A stretch of DNA of 64,000 bases from Myxococcota bacterium (lineage in GTDB: Bacteria > Myxococcota > XYA12-FULL-58-9 > JALHOP01): the NCBI GenBank assembly GCA_022842935.1, contig JALHOP010000008.1, positions 1 to 64,000 of the forward strand, given 5' to 3'. The notes below the pieces were generated by a model. It had not been told where the DNA came from. It saw only the letters and a program-made list of their open reading frames with translations, and ran no database searches. A program made the translations under genes and the position numbers. Shown here one piece after another: positions 1 through 7,274 of the stretch. Every line of letters starts with the position of its first letter. Positions within the stretch are counted from its first letter, which is position 1.

Positions 1-243
1 CGCGGGCGCCGACGTTGGCCCACGTGGCCGAGTCACGCAGCCCGGCGTCGTGCCCCGCGCGAAGGGCCACAGGCGCGCCCGGGCGCAACGTCGTCGCAGC
101 CCATCGCCGTGTAGGCAGCCGGCCTCCAAGTGGCTGAAAGAACATCAAGAATCGACATCCGCCGGCCTTGCTATGGGTCGAAACGGAAGCCTGTATGTCC
201 TCACGCGACGGGCACTTCGCACGACGCGCCACGGAGGACGACG
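1..243. other. No gene recognised
   Basis: I read all frames on both strands here. The open frames are arginine/proline-rich and look like GC-driven shadows, and no frame shows a domain I recognise. A fragment of a gene that continues to the left cannot be excluded. No tRNA or repeat is visible. Confidence 0.4.
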
Positions 244-544
244 ATGAGCACGACGACGACGAACACGCTGGCGACGAAGACGGTGAGCCAGGGCGAGAGC
301 CGCTACGGAACGCCGGAGCCGCAGATCGCGCTCCGCTTCCCCAAGGGCACCAGCTACCGCGTCGTAAAGGCCACGCTGCACAAGCTCGCCGCCGAGATCG
401 AGCTGGCCACGCCCGCGAGCGAGCGCTGGTGCGTGAAACACCGAGGACTTCAACGAGAGCGGGCGCGTGTACCTCGAGCTCGCCGACGCGACGCCCGCCG
501 AGGCCGAGCGGGGGATGGCGCTACTCCGGAAGCTCGCGGGCTGA
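244..544 (+). pseudogene. Small hypothetical protein split by a one-base frameshift
   Basis: The frame opens with ATG at 244 and reads MSTTTTNTLATKTVSQGESR and onward as a plausible small protein to about residue 64 (CV at 430-435). Beyond that the open frame becomes an arginine-rich shadow. The +1-shifted frame from 436 gives a natural acidic/hydrophobic tail, EDFNESGRVYLELADATPAE, ending at TGA 542-544. Dropping one A from the AAA at 436-438 joins the halves into a product of about 99 residues. I do not recognise the family. The cause may be a real inactivating indel, a programmed slip or a sequencing error in the short homopolymer. Confidence 0.55.
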
Positions 545-566
545 ACGAGGAAGGCGCCCCGGGTGG

Positions 567-600
567 CGAATAGCCGCTTTTCTCCGGAAGCGGCTATTCG
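567..600 (+). terminator. Strong hairpin after the frameshifted gene
   Basis: A perfect 13-bp inverted repeat (567-579 pairs with 588-600, 8-base loop) starts 22 bases after the stop at 544. It has no clear T-tract, so a rho-independent terminator is only likely. It separates the small gene from the operon promoter at 666. Confidence 0.5.
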
Positions 601-665
601 ACCCTCGCCTACGAGGCTTGGCTGCGCGGCAATGTAGTTCGATTTCCTGACATACGCTCCGGGCC

Positions 666-694
666 TTGACGTACCGGCCATGCTTTGCTAACTT
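666..694 (+). promoter_or_regulatory. Candidate sigma-70 promoter for the ubiquitin-like island operon
   Basis: TTGACG at 666-671 and TAACTT at 689-694 are separated by 17 bp, about 22 bases before the ATG at 717. An alternative -10 is TATGAT at 694-699, but its spacing to this -35 is too long. A strong Shine-Dalgarno, GGAGGA, follows at 707-712. All genes from 717 to 6854 run in the same direction with small gaps, so this could drive the whole island. Confidence 0.4.
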
Positions 695-716
695 ATGATG
701 GCAAACGGAGGACTCA

Positions 717-1169
717 ATGTCAGACGGAAGAACCCATCGAGCTATCGGCACCCTCGTCGGAGGGGGCTTCGCCCTCGCCAAGGCCCAGCAGCAGCGCCCC
801 GAGCATCTCCTCCTGGAGGTCCTTGGCGGGCTGATCGCCGGCAACCTGGGGGCCCGTCTGCCCGACGTGTTCGATCCGCCGATGCACCCGGGGCACCGGA
901 GCGTCGCGCACGGGATCGCGCCTGTCGCGGCTGTGGGCCGCGCGGCCGTTCGCGGGCTCGATGGTGCTCAAGTCCGGCTTCGCGCTGAAGCCGATCGTCG
1001 TACAGCGCTTCGCGCGTCCGCCACCACGCCCCTGCAGCGTCTCTGGCAGGCGGTCCTCGAGATCCTCTGCCGGCTTGGTGCCGGCGCGCTGGCCGGGCTC
1101 CTCGGCGGTTACGGCTCGCACGTCGCGCTCGATGCGCTCACCCCCGCCGGCCTACCTCTTCTCGCGTGA
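717..1169 (+). CDS. YdjM-like (DUF457) membrane metal-dependent hydrolase
   Basis: The 150-residue product resembles the YdjM/DUF457 family of inner-membrane 'metal-dependent hydrolases'. It has an early histidine (THRAIGT, residues 6-12), the HPGHRSVAHG cluster and a late GYGSHVALDALTPAG motif, matching the family's HR..T/SH and G.lSH..lD..TP.G signatures, with hydrophobic stretches near residues 11-45 and 112-132. It is shorter than typical members. Start choice is supported by GGAGGA six bases upstream. It is the first gene of the island and lies 8 bp before the regulator gene. E. coli YdjM is LexA-controlled, but no LexA box was seen here. Its role in the island is unknown. Confidence 0.65.
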   Translation: MSDGRTHRAIGTLVGGGFALAKAQQQRPEHLLLEVLGGLIAGNLGARLPDVFDPPMHPGHRSVAHGIAPVAAVGRAAVRGLDGAQVRLRAEADRRTALRASATTPLQRLWQAVLEILCRLGAGALAGLLGGYGSHVALDALTPAGLPLLA

Positions 1170-1177
1170 GGCCATCG

Positions 1178-2425
1178 ATGACTGTCACCCAGGAAGAACT
1201 CGGACGCCGAATTCGCGCCGCACGTGAAGCGTGCCGCATGACCCAAGACGACGCCGCGAAGCACATCGGCGTCTCCCGACCGACCTTTGTCCAGATCGAG
1301 GCGGGCAAGCGCTCGGTCTCCAGCCTTGAGCTCGACAAGCTCGCGTACCTGTTCGGCCGCGACATCCGCGAGTTCGTGGCAAACGAGTTCCAGCAGGAAG
1401 ACTCGCTCACCGCACTGTTCCGCGCGCAGGCCTCCGTCGTTGGCGAGCCCGAGGTTCTCGACAAGCTTCGCGAGTGCATGGCGCTCGGGCGCGAGCTGAC
1501 GAACCTCGAGCGGCTCGTCGGCATCGACCGCGATCTGTCGGCGGTCGCCTCGTACCCGTTCCCGGTGCCGAAGGCGCGCTGGGAGGCGGTGCAGCAGGGC
1601 CAACGCCTCGCTGAGGAGGAACGTCGTCGTCTAGGCTTGGGCTTCGCGCCGCTCCCCGACATGACCGAGCTACTCGAGTCGCAGGGCGTCCGCACGGCGA
1701 TGGTCGAGCTGCCGAACGACGTCTCGGGCCTGACGCTCAGCGACCGGAAGGTGGGCCTCTTCGTCGTCGCGAACGACGTGCATCACTACCTGCGTCGCCG
1801 CTTCTCGTTTGCACACGAGTACGCCCACGTCGTCGCCGATCGTGATCGCTCCGGGCTCATCAGCCAGACCTCGGCGCGCGACGATCTCATCGAGGTTCGC
1901 GCCAACGCGTTCGCCGCGAACTTCCTCATGCCGGAGGACGGCGTCCGTCAGTTCGTCAGTGGCCTTGGCAAGGGCAAGCCGAGCCGCGTCTTCGCTGAAG
2001 TGTTCGACGAGGAAGCGGCGCTCAACGTCGAAGGGCGCTCGGAGCCAGGCACCCAGACGATCCAGCTCTACGACGTCGTGCTGCTCGCGCACCATTTCGG
2101 CGTGAGCCGGATCTCCGCGCTGTACCGGCTGCGCAACCTGCGCCTGCTCTCCGAGGCCGAGTTCAACCACCTCAAGGCGCTCGATGACGAGGGCAAGGGT
2201 AAGCCACTCGCGATGGCGCTCGGTCTCTCCGAGCCCGATCACGCGGAGATGCGCAGTGAGTTCAAGCACCGCTTCCTCGGGCTGGCGCTCGAGGCCTACC
2301 GTCGCGACGAGATCTCACGCGGCAAGCTCCGCGAGCTCGTGGCGATGGTCGGCCTTAGCGTCGACGACCTGGACCAACTCCTCGATGACGCCGGTCTCGA
2401 CGGCGAGGACGACCCCGCGCCGTGA
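1178..2425 (+). CDS. XRE-family HTH regulator with ImmA/IrrE metalloprotease domain
   Basis: The N-terminal XRE helix-turn-helix (about residues 5-60, containing MTQDDAAKHIGVSRPTFVQI) is followed by a zinc-peptidase domain with HEYAH at residues 213-217 and a downstream EVRANAFAANFLMP helix carrying the third ligand, typical of ImmA/IrrE. Such proteins bind DNA and cleave a repressor or antitoxin partner in response to stress or phage signals. ATG 1178 is chosen; an in-frame GTG at 1166 would overlap the previous stop. The stop overlaps the PIN gene's GTG start, so the two are translationally coupled, suggesting a toxin-antitoxin-like or sensor unit attached to the ubiquitin-like cassette. 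Confidence 0.85.
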   Translation: MTVTQEELGRRIRAAREACRMTQDDAAKHIGVSRPTFVQIEAGKRSVSSLELDKLAYLFGRDIREFVANEFQQEDSLTALFRAQASVVGEPEVLDKLRECMALGRELTNLERLVGIDRDLSAVASYPFPVPKARWEAVQQGQRLAEEERRRLGLGFAPLPDMTELLESQGVRTAMVELPNDVSGLTLSDRKVGLFVVANDVHHYLRRRFSFAHEYAHVVADRDRSGLISQTSARDDLIEVRANAFAANFLMPEDGVRQFVSGLGKGKPSRVFAEVFDEEAALNVEGRSEPGTQTIQLYDVVLLAHHFGVSRISALYRLRNLRLLSEAEFNHLKALDDEGKGKPLAMALGLSEPDHAEMRSEFKHRFLGLALEAYRRDEISRGKLRELVAMVGLSVDDLDQLLDDAGLDGEDDPAP

Positions 2426-2931
2426 GCACACCGATCCTCCGCATCGTCGTGACCGACGCCAACGTGCTCATCAACCTGATGCACGTGTCGCGACTTGGCC
2501 TGCTGGCCAAGATCCCCAACCACGAGTTCGTGGTGCCGGAGCACGTGCGCGAGGAGATCACGATCGCCGAGCAGCGGACGACGCTCGACGCCGCGGTCAC
2601 CGCGGGCTGGCTGAAGATCGAGGTCATCGATGACATCGGCGCCATCACGGTCTTCACGGAGCTCATCGCTCACATCGGTCGTGGCGAAGCGGCGTGCATC
2701 GCGATCGCCGCGCAGAAGGGCTGGCTCATCGCCTCCGACGAGAAGAAGCGGTTCCTCCGCGAGGCCACAGCGCGCGTTGGTGTCGGCCACGTCCTCACCA
2801 CCGTCGACGTGTTCGTCCTCGCGATCAAGGCGGGGCTCCTCACCATCGAGGAAGCCGACGCGGACAAGATCACGCTCGAAGGTAGGCGGTTCAAGGTGTC
2901 GTTCGGCTCGTATCGGGAACTCGTGAAGTAG
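2422..2931 (+). CDS. PIN-domain nuclease-like protein
   Basis: The 169-residue protein has the PIN fold pattern: VVTDANVLINL (D12), a central EAACIAIA helix (E89) and WLIASDEK (D106), giving the usual acidic triad for Mg-dependent RNase activity. GTG start; it overlaps the end of the HTH/ImmA-IrrE gene by 4 bp and is followed 28 bp later by the ubiquitin-like gene. PIN proteins are usually VapC-type RNase toxins. The upstream protein could be the antitoxin or regulator, though it is far larger than a VapB. Whether this arm acts as the effector of the ubiquitin-like system is inference. Confidence 0.8.
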   Translation: MSTPILRIVVTDANVLINLMHVSRLGLLAKIPNHEFVVPEHVREEITIAEQRTTLDAAVTAGWLKIEVIDDIGAITVFTELIAHIGRGEAACIAIAAQKGWLIASDEKKRFLREATARVGVGHVLTTVDVFVLAIKAGLLTIEEADADKITLEGRRFKVSFGSYRELVK

Positions 2932-2959
2932 CCCCACCCGGGGAGAAGGAGCAGTCCAC

Positions 2960-3280
2960 ATGTCCACGGAAATGGAAGCTGAAGTCGACGAGATCGAGAT
3001 CGAGGTTCACACCCAGAAGGTCAGCGGGAAGGAGAAGCCGCCCAAGGCGAAGAAGTACATCATCCGCGTCGACAAGACGAAGTTCACCGTCGAGGTCTCG
3101 TCGATGACTGGGCGCGAGATCCTCTCCCTCGCCGGCAAGACGCCGGTCGAGCAGTACAAGCTGACCCAGAAGATGCATGGCGGCGCGGCGAAGACGATCA
3201 ACCTCGACGACCCGGTCGACTTCACGGAGCCCGGCGTTGAGCGCTTCATGACGCTGAAGCGTGACCAGACCGAGGGCTGA
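2960..3280 (+). CDS. Ubiquitin-like protein, multiubiquitin (Bub-type) family
   Basis: The 106-residue product matches the bacterial multiubiquitin family: a single beta-grasp unit reading KYIIRVDKTKFTVEVSSMTG, then GREILSLAGKTPVEQYKL, ending in RFMTLKRDQTEG with a C-terminal glycine. Only one beta-grasp copy is present, preceded by about 28 acidic/lysine-rich residues. It would be adenylated by the E1 encoded two genes downstream. Shine-Dalgarno-like GGAGAAGGAG precedes ATG 2960. It sits directly before the E2-like gene with one base between them, so co-expression is expected. The target of conjugation is unknown. Confidence 0.9.
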   Translation: MSTEMEAEVDEIEIEVHTQKVSGKEKPPKAKKYIIRVDKTKFTVEVSSMTGREILSLAGKTPVEQYKLTQKMHGGAAKTINLDDPVDFTEPGVERFMTLKRDQTEG

Positions 3281-3281
3281 C

Positions 3282-3683
3282 ATGCGCCGGCAGTTCGAGC
3301 TCCCTTCGTTCGACACGCAGTACCTGGAGACGACCGGCCTCGAGTGGGAGACCATCGTCGAGGGCGCGGGGCGGTGGCTGCTTCTCCACGGTCGTCCCCT
3401 ACCCAACGGGTACAACGTCGAGCGCGCCATCGTCGCGCTGCAGATCCCGCCCGGGTATCCCGACGCGCAGATCGACATGGTGTACTTCTTCCCCGCACTC
3501 GCGAGGAAGGACAATCAGGCCATCGGTGCGACCCAAAGCGCGCAGGCTCTCGACGGAAAGTCGTTCCAGCGTTGGTCTCGACACCGCACCGCTGCTGCCC
3601 CGTGGCGGCCGGGCGAGGACGACATCTCGAGCCATCTCGTGCTCGTCGACGACTGGCTCGAACGCGAGTTCAAGATCCGATGA
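3282..3683 (+). CDS. E2-like protein, prokaryotic E2 family E, lacking cysteine
   Basis: The 133-residue protein has the Prok-E2_E pattern: LPNGYNVERAIVALQIPPGYPDAQIDMVYF, then FQRWSRHR, WRPGEDDISSHL and VDDWLEREF. The fold is the UBC/E2 core expected to carry the ubiquitin-like protein from E1. Reading the whole sequence I find no cysteine, so a canonical thioester cannot form on it. Serines and histidine around residues 82-88 (SFQRWSRH) sit near where an E2 active site would lie. It begins one base after the ubiquitin-like stop and overlaps the JAB-E1 gene by 4 bp (ATGA). Confidence 0.85.
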   Translation: MRRQFELPSFDTQYLETTGLEWETIVEGAGRWLLLHGRPLPNGYNVERAIVALQIPPGYPDAQIDMVYFFPALARKDNQAIGATQSAQALDGKSFQRWSRHRTAAAPWRPGEDDISSHLVLVDDWLEREFKIR

Positions 3684-5083
3684 AGAACCGTCCAGCTCAT
3701 CTCCGGCTCGCGGGCGTTCACGCCGAGGAACTTCATCGTCACCTGTTTCCCGGTGACGGCAAGGAAGCCGTGGCGTTCGCGCTCTGCGGTCGTCACCACG
3801 CCACCGAACACGACGTCCTACTCGTGCAGGAAGTGCTTCCGGTCCCCTACGCAGACTGTCCGGTCCGCAAGGCCGACCAAATCACCTGGCGCACGGAGGC
3901 CATCGAACCGCTCCTGCTTCGGGCGTCTCGGGCCACGCCGAAGCTTGGGGTCGTGAAGTTCCACAGCCACCCCACGGGTTACGAAGACTTCTCGCGCACC
4001 GACGACATCTCGGACCGGGACCTCTTCCCCTCGATCTACGGGTGGGTCGACGACGACGGACCTCACGCCAGCGTCGTCATGCTCCCAGACCGCCGCATGT
4101 TCGGTCGCAGCATCGACAGTGAGAATCGCTTCCATCGGCTTCAGCAGATCCTCGTCGCTGACCACGACATCGGCCTCTTTGGGACGATCGCTTCGGCAGC
4201 GCTGCCGGCGCACGCGGAGCGCCACGCGCAGGTCTTTGGCGACAGTACGACCAGCCGCCTTCGGCAGCTCGCCATCGGGGTGGTCGGATGCTCTGGCACG
4301 GGCAGCTTCGTCATCGAGATGCTGGCCCGCCTCGGCGTGAGAAAGCTGGTGTTGGTTGACCCTGACCGAGTCGAGTACAGGAACCTCAACCGGATCGTCG
4401 GCACGACCGCCGCTGACGCGGCGACGAGCAGGAGCAAGGTCGAGGCAATTGGCGAGCACGTGGCCCGCCTCGGCCTCGACACCCGCGTCGAGATCGTGCC
4501 GCGCGAGTTGGCTTCCGTAGAGGCCGTTCGCGCGCTGGCAGGTTGCGACGTGCTCTTCGGCTGCATGGACAGCCACGACGGTCGCCGCACCCTGAACCGG
4601 CTCGCGTCCTTCTACGTGCTGCCGTACTTCGACTGCGGCGTCGGCTTGGCTGCCGACGGCACCGGCAACATCGACGACGTCACAGCGGCGGCGCACTACG
4701 TTCAGCCAGGGCGATCGACTTTGCTCGCGCGCAGAGTGATCTCGCAGAAGCGGGCCGACGCCGAAGCGATGGCCCGCCGCGATCCTGAGCAGTACCGAGC
4801 GCTTCACGCGGAGAAATACATCGAGGGAGCAGAGATCGACAGCCCCGCCGTTATCAGCGTCAACGCGCTCGCAGCCTCTCTGGTAGTGAACGAGTTCCTT
4901 GCGCGACTACACCCGTTCCGCCAGACGGCAAACGCGGACTACGCGTCCGTCCGTCTGAAGTACGACGCGATGCTGCTCGACGTGGAGCAAGAGACGGATG
5001 CCACCCCCCTTCGCAGGGCGCTCGGGAGGGGCGACGTCCAACCGCTGCTCGACTTGCCCGAGCTGTCGTCGGTGGGAGCGTAG
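3680..5083 (+). CDS. JAB/JAMM isopeptidase fused to ThiF-type E1 activating enzyme
   Basis: The 467-residue fusion begins with a JAMM metalloprotease: E29, then HSHPTG (H95, H97), S105 and D108 in exact HxHx7Sx2D spacing, so the zinc site looks intact. From about residue 195 it is a ThiF/E1 adenylation domain: VVGCSGTGSFV nucleotide loop, LVLVDPDRVEYRNLNR, and CMDSHDGR (C295, D297). The HYVQPGRSTLL segment, where ThiF/MoeB-type enzymes usually carry the acceptor cysteine, has S346/T347 instead and no cysteine follows. Predicted roles are activation of the ubiquitin-like protein and its removal or processing. It overlaps the E2 gene by 4 bp. Confidence 0.9.
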   Translation: MKNRPAHLRLAGVHAEELHRHLFPGDGKEAVAFALCGRHHATEHDVLLVQEVLPVPYADCPVRKADQITWRTEAIEPLLLRASRATPKLGVVKFHSHPTGYEDFSRTDDISDRDLFPSIYGWVDDDGPHASVVMLPDRRMFGRSIDSENRFHRLQQILVADHDIGLFGTIASAALPAHAERHAQVFGDSTTSRLRQLAIGVVGCSGTGSFVIEMLARLGVRKLVLVDPDRVEYRNLNRIVGTTAADAATSRSKVEAIGEHVARLGLDTRVEIVPRELASVEAVRALAGCDVLFGCMDSHDGRRTLNRLASFYVLPYFDCGVGLAADGTGNIDDVTAAAHYVQPGRSTLLARRVISQKRADAEAMARRDPEQYRALHAEKYIEGAEIDSPAVISVNALAASLVVNEFLARLHPFRQTANADYASVRLKYDAMLLDVEQETDATPLRRALGRGDVQPLLDLPELSSVGA

Positions 5084-5087
5084 AGAA

Positions 5088-5537
5088 ATGCGTTGGCTGC
5101 GTCGGCTCTGGGCTCGGTTCTCCGAGTGGATTCGCTCCCTGCGCTTGCCGGGAGGAGTGAGCAACGACGACTCGGCTTCCGCGCCCGCGCCGCAGCTACC
5201 ACCGGCGGCACCACCACCCCAGTATCGCGTCGTCCACCTTACCGACGATCCCGACGATCTGCTGCCGGAGACTCTCTACGCCATCGGGGAGAACGGCCAC
5301 CTCTGGCACGTCTCGCTCGTGTGCCCCTGCGGCTGCGGCGCAACGATCGCGCTCAACGTGCTCCCCGACGACTCGCCGCGCTGGCGGCTGTACGAGAGCG
5401 CCGACGGTCCGACGCTGTCTCCGTCGGTCTGGAGAACTACGGGCTGCCGGAGTCACTTCATCCTTCGAAGGGGCCACGTCATTTGGTGCCATGGTCGACG
5501 ACCGGACGACGTGAGCGAGACCGAGTACAGCGCATAG
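5088..5537 (+). CDS. DUF6527 (BubE-type) protein of the ubiquitin-like cassette
   Basis: The 149-residue product has the DUF6527 signature: LVCPCGCGATIALNV, WRLYESADGPTLSPSVW, then CRSHFILRRGHVIWC. This family accompanies multiubiquitin/E2/E1 cassettes; recent work on Bub operons, as I recall, treats it as a peptidase acting on the ubiquitin-like protein. The N terminus (MRWLRRLWARFSEWIRSLR) is a basic amphipathic helix followed by a proline/alanine linker to about residue 47, which could bind membrane or a partner. It starts 4 bases after the E1 stop, completing the cassette. The CPCGCG cluster and conserved Ser/His are the obvious candidates for function. Confidence 0.85.
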   Translation: MRWLRRLWARFSEWIRSLRLPGGVSNDDSASAPAPQLPPAAPPPQYRVVHLTDDPDDLLPETLYAIGENGHLWHVSLVCPCGCGATIALNVLPDDSPRWRLYESADGPTLSPSVWRTTGCRSHFILRRGHVIWCHGRRPDDVSETEYSA

Positions 5538-5588
5538 GACCGAACCGCACCAACTCCAGCCCTGAGCCCCGCCGCGTAGGATGCTCAA

Positions 5589-6854
5589 ATGGCCATCACC
5601 CGCGAGACCCTCTACGAGGAGGTCTGGGCCGAGCCGATGACGAAGGTCGCGGCTCGGTACGCCGTCTCGTCGAGCTTCCTCGCGCGGGTCTGCGAGCGGC
5701 TGAACGTCCCGCGGCCGTCTCGCGGCTACTGGGCGCAACTCGATGTCGGGAAGGCCAGCGCGAAGCCCGCGCTGCCGGAGGCGCGCCCGGGCGACGAGCT
5801 GGAGTGGTCGCGCGAGGGTGAGCCGCGCCGCGTCCCCCGCGCACTGCCGCAGCCGCCTTCCGAGAACGAGCCCCCGCCGCGGCGCCGTCGACGCGAGCGG
5901 CCGTCGCGACACGAACTGATCGTCGGCGCACGCGAGCACTTCGAGGGCGCAAAGGAGTCCGACAGCGGGTACCTGCGGCCGCTCAAGAAGCGGCTCGTCG
6001 ACGCGTTCGTGACGAAGGCGACGCTGGACCACGCGCTGGACGTAGCAAACGCACTGTTCTTGGCGCTCGAGGATCGCGGGCACCGGGTCACCTTTGCGCC
6101 CTTGGACCAGCACCTGCGCCGGCCCGAGGTCGACGAGCGCACCGAGGGAGGAGGCGAGCGGTACAGCTACGGACGCTGGGGCCCGGATCGCCCGACGGTC
6201 GTCTACGTCGGCTCCGTCGCAATCGGCCTGACGATGTTCGAGCTCAGCGAAGAGGTGGAGGTCCGATACGTGGACGGCAAGTACGTTCGCGTCGCCGACG
6301 TCCCGCAGCCAGCCACAAGGCGGCGGCGCTGGGCACCGCCAGAGCACGTCTGGACGCACAAGCGTGACATGCCGAGCGGGCGCCTGTGCCTCCGGGCTTC
6401 ATCCCCGTACGCGCGCGCCAAGTGGGAGAAGCAGTGGCGAGAAGGCAGGGGCTCGGGGGGCTCGGACCTTTCGTCGAAGGTGCCTCAGATCGTCCGCGAG
6501 CTGGAGACCGAGGCTGCAACCATCGCCGCGCTCGTTGCCGAGGGAGAACGGCAAGCCGAGATCGAGCGGCAGAAGTGGGAGGCGCAGCAGGCAAAGTGGC
6601 GTGCAGAGGAAGCGGAGCGTCGGCGCATCCAGAACACGAAGGAGAGCAGGGAGGAGCTCTTCGCCATCATCGAGGCGTGGGGCGTGGCGAAGCAGATCGA
6701 GGGCTTCTTCGAGGACGCACAGCGCCGCGCGGCCGAGCTCGACGAGGACGCAAGGGACGCGATCCGGGACCGGCTCAAGCTAGCACGCGCGCTCCTGGGC
6801 GATGTCGACGCTCTCCGGCGGTTCCGCGCCTGGCGGTCACCCGAAGAGCGGTAG
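5589..6854 (+). CDS. Hypothetical protein with DNA-binding-like N terminus
   Basis: The first 55 residues (ITRETLYEEVWAEPMTKVAA ... VPRPSRGYWAQLDVGKA) match a widespread, poorly named family seen in genomic islands and defence loci, whose N terminus resembles a helix-turn-helix. A proline/arginine linker (about 60-110) follows, then a mixed domain (about 115-290) and a long charged coiled-coil (about 300-410). There are no catalytic motifs I can name. It starts 51 bp after the DUF6527 stop on the same strand, so it may be the last gene of the operon. A role as regulator or scaffold for the island is a guess. Confidence 0.6.
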   Translation: MAITRETLYEEVWAEPMTKVAARYAVSSSFLARVCERLNVPRPSRGYWAQLDVGKASAKPALPEARPGDELEWSREGEPRRVPRALPQPPSENEPPPRRRRRERPSRHELIVGAREHFEGAKESDSGYLRPLKKRLVDAFVTKATLDHALDVANALFLALEDRGHRVTFAPLDQHLRRPEVDERTEGGGERYSYGRWGPDRPTVVYVGSVAIGLTMFELSEEVEVRYVDGKYVRVADVPQPATRRRRWAPPEHVWTHKRDMPSGRLCLRASSPYARAKWEKQWREGRGSGGSDLSSKVPQIVRELETEAATIAALVAEGERQAEIERQKWEAQQAKWRAEEAERRRIQNTKESREELFAIIEAWGVAKQIEGFFEDAQRRAAELDEDARDAIRDRLKLARALLGDVDALRRFRAWRSPEER

Positions 6855-7274
6855 CGTGCGGGGCGGCGCGACGGCCCCAACGAGCGAGGCGCGCATGGCG
6901 CTCCACGCGCGACGCGCGACAGGACGGTGCGAATCACGGAGAGCGTCCCGAGTCGCCGCCCGCAACCTGCCGGATTCGCAAGCGTTCGCATTTTCGGGAC
7001 CGTGCGAGCGGAGCGAACCCGTCCCGCCGAGAGCACTGCGAACGGGTTGGTGAACGGCTCCCAATGCGGAGCTTCCTTCTAGCGAGAAGAGCCGGTTTCC
7101 GGCTCGCACAGCTCCAGCGCGCTCTCGTCTCGCTCGGTCTTCTGCCTCGTGCTCTCCGGCGTGGCGACCGGCACTTCGCCGCGAACGAGTCCGTGATGGC
7201 CCGCACAAGGCTCGTCACCACGTTGGGGTCGACGATGCGGGTGGCGCCCTCATGCCCCAGGTCTGCCAGCTCCC
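6855..7274 (-). other. Gene-poor boundary with a degenerate coding remnant
   Basis: No intact gene is seen. On the minus strand the stretch 7265 to about 7170 reads as protein-like (LGHEGATRIVDPNVVTSLVR), then needs a frame change to continue as VATPESTRQKTERDESALEL and end in a TAG near 7081. That suggests a decayed C-terminal fragment, possibly of an integrase-like or other mobile gene, but I could not confirm the family. It marks the change from the island to conserved ybbP-ybbA-tesA, so it may be a scar of integration or deletion. Confidence 0.3.
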
